In this document: in pieces, positions 1-5,452 of the stretch
Numbering within the stretch: position 1 is the first letter of the stretch
How the letters are laid out: each line of letters starts with the position of its first letter
Source: an uncultured bacterium
GTDB lineage: Bacteria; Bdellovibrionota_C; UBA2361; CAKMMH01
Direction of reading: 5' to 3'
Length of the DNA: 5,574 nucleotides
Assembly (NCBI GenBank): GCA_927798255.1
Contig: CAKMMH010000125.1
Location: 1-5,574, forward strand
Position numbers and translations under genes: made by a program
Notes under the pieces: model-generated
The model's database searches: none
Told to the model about the DNA's origin: nothing
Seen by the model: the letters and a program-made list of their open reading frames with translations, nothing else

Positions 1-44
1 TTTAAAGATTTTTTTACTTTTTTAGTTTTAGGAATTTACACTAT
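1..44 (+). other. End of upstream gene and tolB leader
   Basis: All three forward frames hit a stop codon in the first 48 bases: TAA at 3-5, TAG at 23-25, and TGA at 46-48 overlapping the tolB start as ATGA. A preceding gene reading in this direction must therefore end here, or before the window. In the usual operon that gene would be tolA, but too little is present to recognise it. AGGA at 30-33, eleven bases before the tolB ATG, is the likely ribosome binding site. Confidence 0.4.
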
Positions 45-1340
45 ATGAAGAAAAATGTTCGTCTTTTATCGACCTTCGCTATTTTTTTATGTTTTTTTAT
101 CGCTAACGCAAATGCAGTTACAGACATTATGATTCAAGGTGCCGGAAAACGTTTTCCAATTGCCGTTGCATCAATTTGCAATCAAACATCACATAAACTT
201 GAACCAGATAAAACAATAATTAGTAATCTTGATGTTAGTGGTTATTTTAACGTTCTAAACCCAGATACTTATATTGAAGCAAAAGGAAAATGCGATGATC
301 AAAATTTTGCATATTCTGACTGGAGCGTAATTGGTGCAGAAGGATTAGTAAAAGGTGAGGCAACAGGAAGTGGCTCAAATATGACTGTTAAAATGTATCT
401 TCATGATGTTGCAAGACAAGGAGTCGTAGTAGCAAAAGAATATAAAATTTCACACCCATCTCAAATTACAACAGTTGCAAACAGGTTCTCAAATGTAATC
501 CTAGAATATTTTACAGGTACAGCTGGATTCTTTGGTTCTCAAATTGCATTCTCTGGAAAAGTTGGACGTTTTAAAGAACTTTTCTTAATGGATGCAAATG
601 GAACAAACGTAAGACAAATATCAAATGATAGAGGACTTGTCCTTTCAACTGCTTGGTCACCAACAGGACAAGATTTAGTTTACACATCATATAGAAATAG
701 AGCTCCAGATTTATTTAGATACTCACTTTCAAATAGAAGATTAATTCAACTTACAAACGGTAACGCTCTAGAAATTGGTGGACAATTTTCACCAGACGGA
801 AACACAATTCTTTACTCTCGTACTCGTGGTTCAGCAGCAGATCTTATCCTTGCAGATTTAGGTGGACGAACAATAAGAAATGTTCTTGTTGAAGGTGGCA
901 TAATTAATGTTTCACCATCTTGGTCACCAGATGGTTCTGAAATAGTTTTCTGCTCTAATAGAAGTGGTGGACCTCAAATTTATAAAATGAGTGCATCAGG
1001 TGGAAATATTAAACGTGTAAGTTTTGTAAGCTCAAATTATTGCACATCTCCTGCTTGGTCACCAAAAGGCGACAAGCTAGCATTTGTTTGCCGTGCAGAA
1101 GGTCGTTTCCAAATATTCGTTTCTGACGCGGACGGTTTAAACGCTCAACAACTTACAACTTACGGCCACAACGAAGATCCTTCGTGGGCACCAGACGGAC
1201 GTTACATAGCATTCGCTTCAACATTTGGCTCATCTAAAATTTTTAATATTGCTATGATTAAGTCTGACGGGACGAATTTAAAGCAGTTAACATTCAGTAA
1301 TAGTGGCTATACCGATCCATCTTGGGGCCCCATAGAGTAA
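45..1340 (+). CDS. tolB: Tol-Pal system protein TolB
   Basis: TolB is the periplasmic beta-propeller of the Tol-Pal complex. In characterised bacteria it binds Pal and the inner-membrane TolQRA motor and helps constrict the outer membrane at division. The 431-residue length is typical. A Sec signal peptide is visible: basic MKKNVR, a hydrophobic core, and a likely cut after ANA at residue 24. The N-terminal mixed domain spans about residues 25-165. After it come PD40/WD40-like propeller repeats, recognised by W/F-S/A-P-x-G motifs: AWSPTG at 203, QFSPDG at 247, SWSPDG at 292, AWSPKG at 337, SWAPDG at 380 and a terminal SWGP at 426. The start is set by AGGA at 30-33 and by the signal peptide. 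The C-terminus ends at the usual place for the family, so nothing is truncated. The oddity is downstream: its stop codon lies inside a long palindrome, and pal does not follow directly. Confidence 0.97.
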   Translation: MKKNVRLLSTFAIFLCFFIANANAVTDIMIQGAGKRFPIAVASICNQTSHKLEPDKTIISNLDVSGYFNVLNPDTYIEAKGKCDDQNFAYSDWSVIGAEGLVKGEATGSGSNMTVKMYLHDVARQGVVVAKEYKISHPSQITTVANRFSNVILEYFTGTAGFFGSQIAFSGKVGRFKELFLMDANGTNVRQISNDRGLVLSTAWSPTGQDLVYTSYRNRAPDLFRYSLSNRRLIQLTNGNALEIGGQFSPDGNTILYSRTRGSAADLILADLGGRTIRNVLVEGGIINVSPSWSPDGSEIVFCSNRSGGPQIYKMSASGGNIKRVSFVSSNYCTSPAWSPKGDKLAFVCRAEGRFQIFVSDADGLNAQQLTTYGHNEDPSWAPDGRYIAFASTFGSSKIFNIAMIKSDGTNLKQLTFSNSGYTDPSWGPIE

Positions 1341-1464
1341 AACGGACGATACATTCAAGATTGCGTCGTTTTTTGAGGGAGGCGCCGTCCTCTCCGTACT
1401 AGAGTACGGTTGCGGATGCGCCCCCTCAAAAGCCTAGCACTCTTGACGTCTCGTCCGTTTTACT
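1336..1464. repeat. Long GC-rich imperfect palindrome at the tolB stop
   Basis: The outer arms are a perfect 14-bp inverted repeat (AGTAAAACGGACGA at 1336-1349 against 1451-1464). Inside these, TCAAGA (1355-1360) pairs with TCTTGA (1441-1446). TTTTGAGGG plus GGCGC (1371-1379, 1381-1385) then pairs with GCGCC plus CCCTCAAAA (1418-1431), with one bulged A at 1380. The apex is CCGTAC-TAGA-GTACGG (1394-1409). Almost the whole 129 bases could fold into one nested hairpin or cruciform. It is much more GC-rich than the rest of the window. There is no T-run after the right arm on either strand, so it is not a standard intrinsic terminator. I see no clear target-site duplication. It resembles in style the palindromic elements known from Rickettsia and Wolbachia, but I cannot assign it to a family. 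Confidence 0.85.
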
Positions 1465-1497
1465 GGTTTGGTAATGGGGCGTGAAAAAACGATATCT
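1455..1497 (+). repeat. Degenerate direct repeat, copy 1
   Basis: This copy begins inside the right arm of the large palindrome with CCGTTTTACTGGTT, continues through AATGGGGCGTGAA and ends with ACGATATCT (1489-1497). The same order of blocks recurs about 103 bases downstream at 1559-1601. The short string ACGATATCT also recurs at 1772-1780. Confidence 0.6.
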
Positions 1498-1558
1498 GAC
1501 AATTTTTATCAAGGCGAAATTATTCAGTTAATTTTCTTTTTTGCGCAAACCCGCGTGC

Positions 1559-1601
1559 CCGTTTTATTGGTTCATTGAATGGGCGAGAAGACGATGTATC
1601 T
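1559..1601 (+). repeat. Degenerate direct repeat, copy 2
   Basis: CCGTTTTATTGGTT, then AATGGGCGAGAAG, then ACGATGTATCT. This matches copy 1 block by block with scattered substitutions and small length differences. Its end (ACGATGTATCTAAGATT, 1591-1607) also resembles ACGATACATTCAAGATT (1346-1362) in the left arm of the palindrome. The two units may therefore be diverged copies of one element. GCCCGTT (1558-1564) and the complementary AATGGGC (1578-1584) could also form a small local stem. Confidence 0.55.
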
Positions 1602-1669
1602 AAGATTAATGTGGTGAATCTTGCATAAAAGGCGTTTTTTCATCTTTTTATGCAAGCTCACCCCATCTT
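1602..1669. repeat. Second long hairpin
   Basis: Three stem segments pair in order: AAGAT (1602-1606) with ATCTT (1665-1669), GGTGA (1613-1617) with TCACC (1658-1662), and an uninterrupted 11-bp stem CTTGCATAAAA (1620-1630) with TTTTATGCAAG (1646-1656). The loop is about 15 bases. No T-tract follows, so this does not look like an intrinsic terminator. It may be a structured RNA 3' end, or part of the same palindromic element family as 1336-1464. Confidence 0.7.
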
Positions 1670-1844
1670 GGCGCCACACGCTAAAAAGGCGTGCTCTATT
1701 AAACACCTTGCGGGGTTTCGATTTGCTGTGATGCTACGATATTACAAAATGTATAGTGGAGACTAGAATTTACGATATCTTCTGAAAATTTTTTTATACT
1801 CGATGATTTTTGCACGACATGCCCGAAAGGGGGCGACTAATAAA

Positions 1845-2462
1845 TCACATATCGATTTTATTTATACAATCTGCTAAACATTCACCAATTAGCTTATGTC
1901 CATTTTTATCATAATGAAGTCCATCGATATCACAAGGCTTAACAAATTTATTTAAATCAAAATATATTAAATTTTCGTCCCTTGCTATTTGTTCATATAT
2001 GCTTTGTGCTTCCTTTGACCTAATAATACTAGTTTTATTAAATTGAAAATTAAAAGTTCCTGTTAACACTCTTTCATCTAATAAAACAGGTGGAATAAGA
2101 ATTATACTTTTTGCTTTTACTTTTGAAAGATTTATTAAATTTCTAAGGCCATTTTCTATGACTTCTAAACTTATATTATTTTGAAACTGAAGGTCATTTG
2201 TCCCAAGCCACAAAATAAAAATATCAAAATTACTAACTTCTTCTATAAATTTTGGAAAATGTAACCTTGCCGAATATTCAAACCCTTTAGGATTATCTAC
2301 AAATCCCATTCTATCACATACGCCCTCGTTTATGATTTTATAATCATTTCCTAATTTAGCTTGTAAAGCTGAGGTCCAATAAATTCCATCATCGAACTTT
2401 TTACTGTTTGCAGGATTATATCCAAAAGTGTTAGAATCTCCATAACAAATAATCGTTTTCAT
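1845..2462 (-). CDS. SGNH/GDSL-family hydrolase (esterase-like)
   Basis: This is a 205-residue serine hydrolase of the SGNH/GDSL fold, of the arylesterase/lipase GDSL_2 type. All family blocks are visible. Block I is YGDSNTFG with nucleophile S10. Block II is NEG with G47. Block III is GTND with N89, so S10, G47 and N89 would form the oxyanion hole. Block V is DGLHYDKNGH with D180 and H183 completing the triad. Members hydrolyse ester or acetyl groups; the substrate cannot be read from the sequence. There is no signal peptide or membrane segment, so it should act in the cytoplasm. Start: the ATG directly precedes the first beta-strand and GDS block, with a weak AGG (2473-2475) ten bases upstream. 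It points towards tolB and away from pal, splitting the tol-pal order, and is at least as AT-rich as its neighbours. An acquired or relocated gene is plausible but unproven. Confidence 0.9.
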   Translation of the reverse strand: MKTIICYGDSNTFGYNPANSKKFDDGIYWTSALQAKLGNDYKIINEGVCDRMGFVDNPKGFEYSARLHFPKFIEEVSNFDIFILWLGTNDLQFQNNISLEVIENGLRNLINLSKVKAKSIILIPPVLLDERVLTGTFNFQFNKTSIIRSKEAQSIYEQIARDENLIYFDLNKFVKPCDIDGLHYDKNGHKLIGECLADCINKIDM

Positions 2463-2645
2463 ATTGATTTTGCCTATTTTAAAGCATATTTAAAGACATT
2501 AGTATTGTTAAATATACACAATATACTAAGATATTGCACAAATATTGAAAATATAAAAATTTCGGTAATTTTTCGATTTTATTTAAATTTTAAAAAATAT
2601 TTGAAAAAACCTATTGTAGAAATCACTAAATTATATTACCTTTTT

Positions 2646-2665
2646 ATGTAATAAATTTATTACAT
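2646..2665. promoter_or_regulatory. Perfect 20-bp palindrome, candidate operator
   Basis: ATGTAATAAATTTATTACAT is a perfect dyad. Its half-site ATGTAATAA occurs a third time at 2669-2677, in direct orientation 23 bases from the first. A dyad plus an extra half-site upstream of a gene is typical of a regulator-binding site, but AT richness raises the chance of coincidence and no regulator can be named. Confidence 0.45.
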
Positions 2666-2678
2666 TATATGTAATAAG

Positions 2679-2706
2679 TTTATAAAATATATATATATTT
2701 TATAAA
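2679..2706. repeat. Perfect 28-bp A/T palindrome
   Basis: The left half TTTATAAAATATAT (2679-2692) is exactly mirrored by the reverse complement at 2693-2706, with no loop. It consists only of A and T and includes an (AT)n core, so it could melt or extrude easily. It could contain the pal promoter -10 or be a simple low-complexity accident. It lies 13 bases after the 20-bp palindrome. Confidence 0.5.
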
Positions 2707-2754
2707 TGCTCTTAGGCTTTAAAACGGGGGACTTATGTGGTCTTCACGGTTATT

Positions 2755-2783
2755 AAAACCATGAAAGAGTGGTTTCATGTTTT
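2755..2783 (+). promoter_or_regulatory. Hairpin in the pal leader
   Basis: CATGAAA (2760-2766) pairs perfectly with TTTCATG (2773-2779) around the loop GAGTGG. Four flanking A-T pairs (2755-2758 with 2780-2783) extend the stem past one bulged C. An alternative stem, AAACCA (2756-2761) with TGGTTT (2770-2775), uses the same bases. The hairpin ends about ten bases before the AGGAG ribosome binding site, so it could affect translation or mRNA stability. A function is inferred only. Confidence 0.45.
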
Positions 2784-2792
2784 ATTTAAGAT

Positions 2793-2797
2793 AGGAG
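2793..2797 (+). promoter_or_regulatory. Ribosome binding site fixing the pal start
   Basis: AGGAG lies eight bases before the ATG at 2806. It is one of the clearest Shine-Dalgarno sequences in the window. It selects the start that gives a normal lipoprotein signal, rather than the in-frame GTG at 2737. Confidence 0.8.
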
Positions 2798-2805
2798 ATA
2801 TACGA

Positions 2806-3234
2806 ATGCGAAGTGTTAAAATTTTATTAGCTCTAGCTATGTTTATAGGGCTATCAGCTTGTTCTTGCAGGAAATCAAACAATATTGCTGATGCAACAGA
2901 AGGTGGGCCTCTAAGTGATGTTCATTTTGCTTTTGATTCATATGCAATCGAACCAGCTGCTAAAGAAATATTAAAGTCAAATGCTGAATGGTTAACAGAA
3001 AACGATACAGCTAATGTAACTATCGAAGGACACTGTGACGAAAGAGGTACAGCTGAATATAATATGGCTTTAAGCGCTAAAAGAGCAAATGCGGTTCTAG
3101 ATTATATGAAAACTTTAGGTATTGATGCTGCTCGTATGACTACAGCACCTTATGGTGAAGAACTTCCTCTTGACCCAGGTCATGATGAAGCTGCTTGGTC
3201 AAAAAACCGTCGTGCTCACTTTGATGTTAAATAA
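2806..3234 (+). CDS. pal: Peptidoglycan-associated lipoprotein Pal
   Basis: Pal is the outer-membrane lipoprotein of the Tol-Pal system; it binds peptidoglycan non-covalently and is moved by TolB and TolQRA to the division site. The protein is 142 residues from the ATG at 2806, chosen because AGGAG precedes it and it opens directly on a signal II peptide: MRSVK, a hydrophobic core, and lipobox LSAC with the lipidated Cys at 19. The next residue is Ser, not the Asp retention signal, fitting outer-membrane export. After a short linker comes the OmpA-like domain (about 36-142), with VHFAFDSYAI, then EGHCDERGT (G75, H76, D78, R80), AKRANAV, and finally GHDEAAWSKNRRAHFDV with N134-R135-R136. These match the conserved diaminopimelate-binding core of the family. 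It is unusually far from tolB and is followed by an intrinsic terminator, suggesting it can be transcribed as its own unit. Confidence 0.96.
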   Translation: MRSVKILLALAMFIGLSACSCRKSNNIADATEGGPLSDVHFAFDSYAIEPAAKEILKSNAEWLTENDTANVTIEGHCDERGTAEYNMALSAKRANAVLDYMKTLGIDAARMTTAPYGEELPLDPGHDEAAWSKNRRAHFDVK

Positions 3235-3266
3235 TTAAAAAATCAACATTAAATAGATAGTTTTTT

Positions 3267-3309
3267 AAGACATTCTGATAGAGGTAAAACTTTGTCAGAA
3301 TGTTTTTTT
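3267..3309 (+). terminator. Intrinsic terminator after pal
   Basis: CATTCTGA (3271-3278) pairs perfectly with TCAGAATG (3295-3302). The base of the stem can be extended by AAGA (3267-3270) pairing, with one G-U, to the start of a run of seven T (3303-3309). The loop is about 16 bases and can form a weak inner stem. It sits 33 bases after the pal stop and shows a standard stem plus T-tract form. Read-through into cpoB is possible, because the stem has only moderate GC content. Confidence 0.8.
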
Positions 3310-3372
3310 ATGTGCCTTAAAGTAATTTATAAAATTTTTTATTTCGTTTTTTATTTTCAAAAAGTTTCCAGT

Positions 3373-4122
3373 ATGAAAAAAATAAGTTTAATTTCTTGTT
3401 TATTATTGTTTTCTGCTTGCGTTTCAACAAATACTACAAATGAGGTTTTATCTTTAAAAAGAGCCGTAGAAAACCTTAGGACTTATCAAATGGAACAATC
3501 AACTGAGTTAAATAGGATTTCAGAAGATTTACAAAAACTACGAGGTACTATTGAGGAGCTTGAACATTATAAAGCCCAAGAGATTGCAAGAAATAAAGCG
3601 GCTCAAAATATTGGTTCTACAGAAATGAACATTGAACCGGCTCTTGCTAGTGAGCTTCAAAGCGATAAGATTACAAAGGGCCAGGGCATGAATGCAATTG
3701 TTCCAGAAGATTTGCTTAAAGAAGATGAAATCTTTGCTTCAAAACAAAATATCGAATTTGGCCGTGAAATGTTAGAAATGATAGAAAATATAAAAGGCAA
3801 TAAGTTTAGAGAGGCTTTAACAATTATTAACGATCTTATGACTAGTGCAACAGGAGAACAACAAGCAAGAGTGCTTTTTTGGCAAGGAATTTGCTCAGAT
3901 GCAGTAGGAAGTAATAAAGATGCACTTGTTGCTTACAATTCATTATTAACAAATTTTAAAACTCATAAGCGTGCTCCAATGGCACTATATAATCAAGCTT
4001 TGGTATTTTTACGTTTTAAAGACAAAGAAGCTGCTAAAATGAGTCTTCAAAAATTAGTTAACGATTATCCTAATTCTGGCTATAAAGAAAAAGCTCAAAA
4101 GAAATTAAAAGATATTAAGTAG
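3373..4122 (+). CDS. cpoB: CpoB/YbgF-like Tol-Pal-associated protein (predicted lipoprotein)
   Basis: CpoB (YbgF) is a periplasmic partner of TolA that, in E. coli, links Tol function to PBP1B-dependent peptidoglycan synthesis. From the ATG at 3373 the protein has 249 residues, in the family range. It has three parts: a signal (residues 1-15), a coiled coil of heptad-like L/I-rich helix (about 21-76), and a low-complexity linker followed by TPR-type helical hairpins (about 126-249, with ALYNQALVF, SLQKLVNDYPNS and the closing KAQKKLKDIK). This coiled-coil-linker-TPR order, together with the position after pal, supports the assignment. The signal ends in FSAC (Cys16), a lipobox, whereas E. coli CpoB is a soluble secreted protein. 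No strong ribosome binding site is visible. An in-frame TTG at 3292 would add 27 residues but lies inside the pal terminator stem and would bury the signal peptide, so it was rejected. Confidence 0.85.
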   Translation: MKKISLISCLLLFSACVSTNTTNEVLSLKRAVENLRTYQMEQSTELNRISEDLQKLRGTIEELEHYKAQEIARNKAAQNIGSTEMNIEPALASELQSDKITKGQGMNAIVPEDLLKEDEIFASKQNIEFGREMLEMIENIKGNKFREALTIINDLMTSATGEQQARVLFWQGICSDAVGSNKDALVAYNSLLTNFKTHKRAPMALYNQALVFLRFKDKEAAKMSLQKLVNDYPNSGYKEKAQKKLKDIK

Positions 4123-4133
4123 TAAAATTTTTT

Positions 4134-5138
4134 ATGGATAAATTTGAACTCGTAGTTTCTAATGATGATGACGGTAAAAGATTAGATGTTTTTCTAGTAT
4201 GTTTTTTTTCTGATAATCATGAATTAAAAAATTTTTGTTCACGTTCAAAAATTCAAGCATTAATAAGGAATGGGAGTGTCCTAGTTAATGAAAAACAAGT
4301 TAAACCATCTTTTATTTTATCTTTGAATGATAAAATAAAAATTTACGTAGATAATCTTCCAATACTAGATCAAGATATAATTACACCGTATGAATTTTCA
4401 GTTGATATTATTTATGAAGATAATGATTTGTTAGTTGTTAATAAGCCTAAAGGGCTTTCTGTTCATCCAGGAGCAGGAAATAAAAATGAAACACTTCTAA
4501 ATGCAATAATTAATAAAATTTCATTTAGTGATGGCTCTAATTTAAGTATAGATCCACTAAGAGTTGGAATTGTCCATAGAATTGATAAAGACACTACAGG
4601 GCTTTTAGTCGTAGCAAAAAATGAATTTGCTATGACAAATCTTATGAAGCAATTTAAAGAGCATTCTGTAGATAGAAAATATGTTGCGCTCGTTCTTTCA
4701 ACACCTCGTGGCGATAGAGAAGTAAACAAAGAAGAAGAAGGTATAGTTGATACATATATCGGTCGTCATTTAACAAATAGAAAAAAGATGACAGTTCTTC
4801 GAGAAGGTGAAGGAAAGAGAGCCATAACTCATTATAAGAAGCTTGAGGAGTATCCTTATGGATGTTTAATGGAATTTAAGCTTGAAACTGGACGTACACA
4901 TCAAATAAGGGTTCATATGGAGTATATAAACTCCCCAATTATCGGTGATAAGCTTTATGGGGATTTTTCGCTTTTACCAAAAGAGTTAAAGGTCGCAGCA
5001 CAAAAACTTGGCAGGCAGGCACTACACGCTAAAACTCTAGCTTTTACTCACCCCGTGACATGTAAAAGGCTTTCCTTTGATTCAGAAATTCCTGATGATA
5101 TGAAAGAAATAATAAAAATTTTCAAAAATAAAAAATAA
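4134..5138 (+). CDS. rluD: Ribosomal large-subunit pseudouridine synthase, RluD type
   Basis: RluA-family enzymes isomerise uridine to pseudouridine. RluD acts on 23S rRNA helix 69 (U1911, U1915 and U1917 in E. coli), during late 50S assembly in the cytoplasm. The protein is 334 residues, close to the usual RluD length. It has an N-terminal S4 RNA-binding domain (about 14-75; KRLDVFL, then SRSKIQALIRNGSVLVNEKQ) and a catalytic domain starting near 90 with YEDNDLLVVNKPKGLSVHPG. The catalytic motif HRIDKDTTG carries the nucleophilic Asp at 151. GRTHQIRVHM lies at 253-262, followed by IGDKLYG. The S4 domain excludes RluA and fits RluC or RluD; the overall motif pattern favours RluD. It starts 11 bases after the cpoB stop, so the two are probably co-transcribed. 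No clear Shine-Dalgarno is visible, which may mean translational coupling to cpoB. Confidence 0.9.
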   Translation: MDKFELVVSNDDDGKRLDVFLVCFFSDNHELKNFCSRSKIQALIRNGSVLVNEKQVKPSFILSLNDKIKIYVDNLPILDQDIITPYEFSVDIIYEDNDLLVVNKPKGLSVHPGAGNKNETLLNAIINKISFSDGSNLSIDPLRVGIVHRIDKDTTGLLVVAKNEFAMTNLMKQFKEHSVDRKYVALVLSTPRGDREVNKEEEGIVDTYIGRHLTNRKKMTVLREGEGKRAITHYKKLEEYPYGCLMEFKLETGRTHQIRVHMEYINSPIIGDKLYGDFSLLPKELKVAAQKLGRQALHAKTLAFTHPVTCKRLSFDSEIPDDMKEIIKIFKNKK

Positions 5139-5163
5139 AGTTAGGATCATTTTTCTTTTATGG

Positions 5164-5171
5164 TATATAAT
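5164..5171 (+). promoter_or_regulatory. Possible -10 element before the DUF465 gene
   Basis: TATATAAT (5164-5171) contains a perfect TATAAT, and TGG directly precedes it, giving an extended -10-like context. It lies about 37 bases before the small gene's ATG. No good -35 hexamer is visible at the right spacing, and such A/T strings are common here, so this is tentative. Confidence 0.3.
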
Positions 5172-5207
5172 AGATATATAGTGTTTTTTATTTGGATAAT
5201 ATAATTT

Positions 5208-5426
5208 ATGGAAAAAATTGAATTAGAAAAAATAAGACAATTAATTAAAGAAGGAAATTATGAACTTAAAAAATTATACGAAGAGCATGTTTCTCTTGAT
5301 AAACAAGTTGAAGTTCTTTCTAATAAATCATATTTAACCCAAAAAGAACAAGAAGAATACCGAAATATTAAGATCAAAAAGCTTCAAGGCAAAGAAAAAA
5401 TGCTTAAAATGATTGCTAATATGTAA
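5208..5426 (+). CDS. Small DUF465 (YdcH-like) protein
   Basis: This is a 72-residue, highly charged, all-helical protein. The pattern L-x-x-E-H (residues 23-27), then V-x-L-D-K-Q-V, then a turn with LTQKEQEEY, then IKIKKLQGKEKMLKMI matches the DUF465 family. Those are short antiparallel helical hairpins found widely in alphaproteobacteria and also known as YdcH. The molecular function of the family is not established. There is no signal peptide, so it is predicted to be cytoplasmic. The length is typical. Start: this ATG has GGA (5194-5196) about eleven bases upstream, and the N-terminus is helix-forming from the first residues. It follows rluD by 69 bases with no terminator-like hairpin between, so both read-through and a local promoter (TATAAT at 5166-5171) are possible. 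Confidence 0.8.
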   Translation: MEKIELEKIRQLIKEGNYELKKLYEEHVSLDKQVEVLSNKSYLTQKEQEEYRNIKIKKLQGKEKMLKMIANM

Positions 5427-5452
5427 GTATTTAGCAGCAATAGGATTTAAAA

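Larger units (their letters stand above)
1465..1844. other. Gene-free stretch between convergent genes
   Basis: No convincing protein gene is visible; open frames are short and lack ribosome binding sites. Besides the direct repeat and the 1602-1669 hairpin, it holds several smaller elements. One is a 5-bp hairpin CACGC/GCGTG (1677-1693). Another is a weak AAACACC-TTGC-GGGGTTT stem (about 1701-1718, one mismatch). A third is GCCC-GAAAGG-GGGC (1821-1834), just beyond the 3' end of the minus-strand hydrolase gene. TACGATAT occurs at 1735-1742 and 1771-1778. The stretch reads as a mosaic of decayed repeats or an unannotated structured RNA. No clear bidirectional terminator is present. Confidence 0.5.
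2463..2736. promoter_or_regulatory. Divergent AT-rich regulatory region (hydrolase / pal)
   Basis: This gene-free stretch separates the minus-strand hydrolase start from pal and must contain promoters for both if they are transcribed independently. It is almost pure A/T up to about 2705, then changes to a more mixed sequence (GGCTTTAAAACGGGGG). Many TATAAT-like strings occur, so no single -10/-35 pair can be chosen with confidence. The two perfect palindromes at 2646-2665 and 2679-2706 are the most specific features. Confidence 0.55.

Noticed and set aside
1336..1464. The large palindrome as an intrinsic terminator for tolB
   Set aside because: Neither strand has a T-run directly after the stem, and the structure is far longer than a usual terminator.
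1474..1578. 34-codon open frame in the repeat block
   Set aside because: No ribosome binding site, no recognisable protein, and it runs through repeated non-coding sequence.
1455..1607. CRISPR-like repeat array
   Set aside because: There are only two diverged copies with about 60 bases between them, and no cas genes; the units are not near-identical.
1618..1731. Open stretch of 37 codons spanning the second hairpin
   Set aside because: It has no ATG or ribosome binding site and consists mostly of hairpin arms; coding is not supported.
1821..1834. GCCC-GAAAGG-GGGC hairpin as a terminator for the minus-strand hydrolase
   Set aside because: On the minus strand it is followed by ATGTCGTGC rather than a T-tract, so terminator function is not supported.
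2737..2805. N-terminal extension of pal from an in-frame GTG
   Set aside because: It would put 23 residues ahead of a normal lipoprotein signal, and the AGGAG at 2793-2797 is spaced correctly for the ATG at 2806.
3292..3372. N-terminal extension of cpoB from an in-frame TTG
   Set aside because: The TTG overlaps the loop and stem of the pal terminator, and the added residues would precede a complete lipoprotein signal beginning at 3373.
4463..4729. Open frame of 88 codons on the minus strand
   Set aside because: It lies wholly inside rluD, whose S4 and catalytic motifs are intact on the + strand, and its translation shows no recognisable domain.
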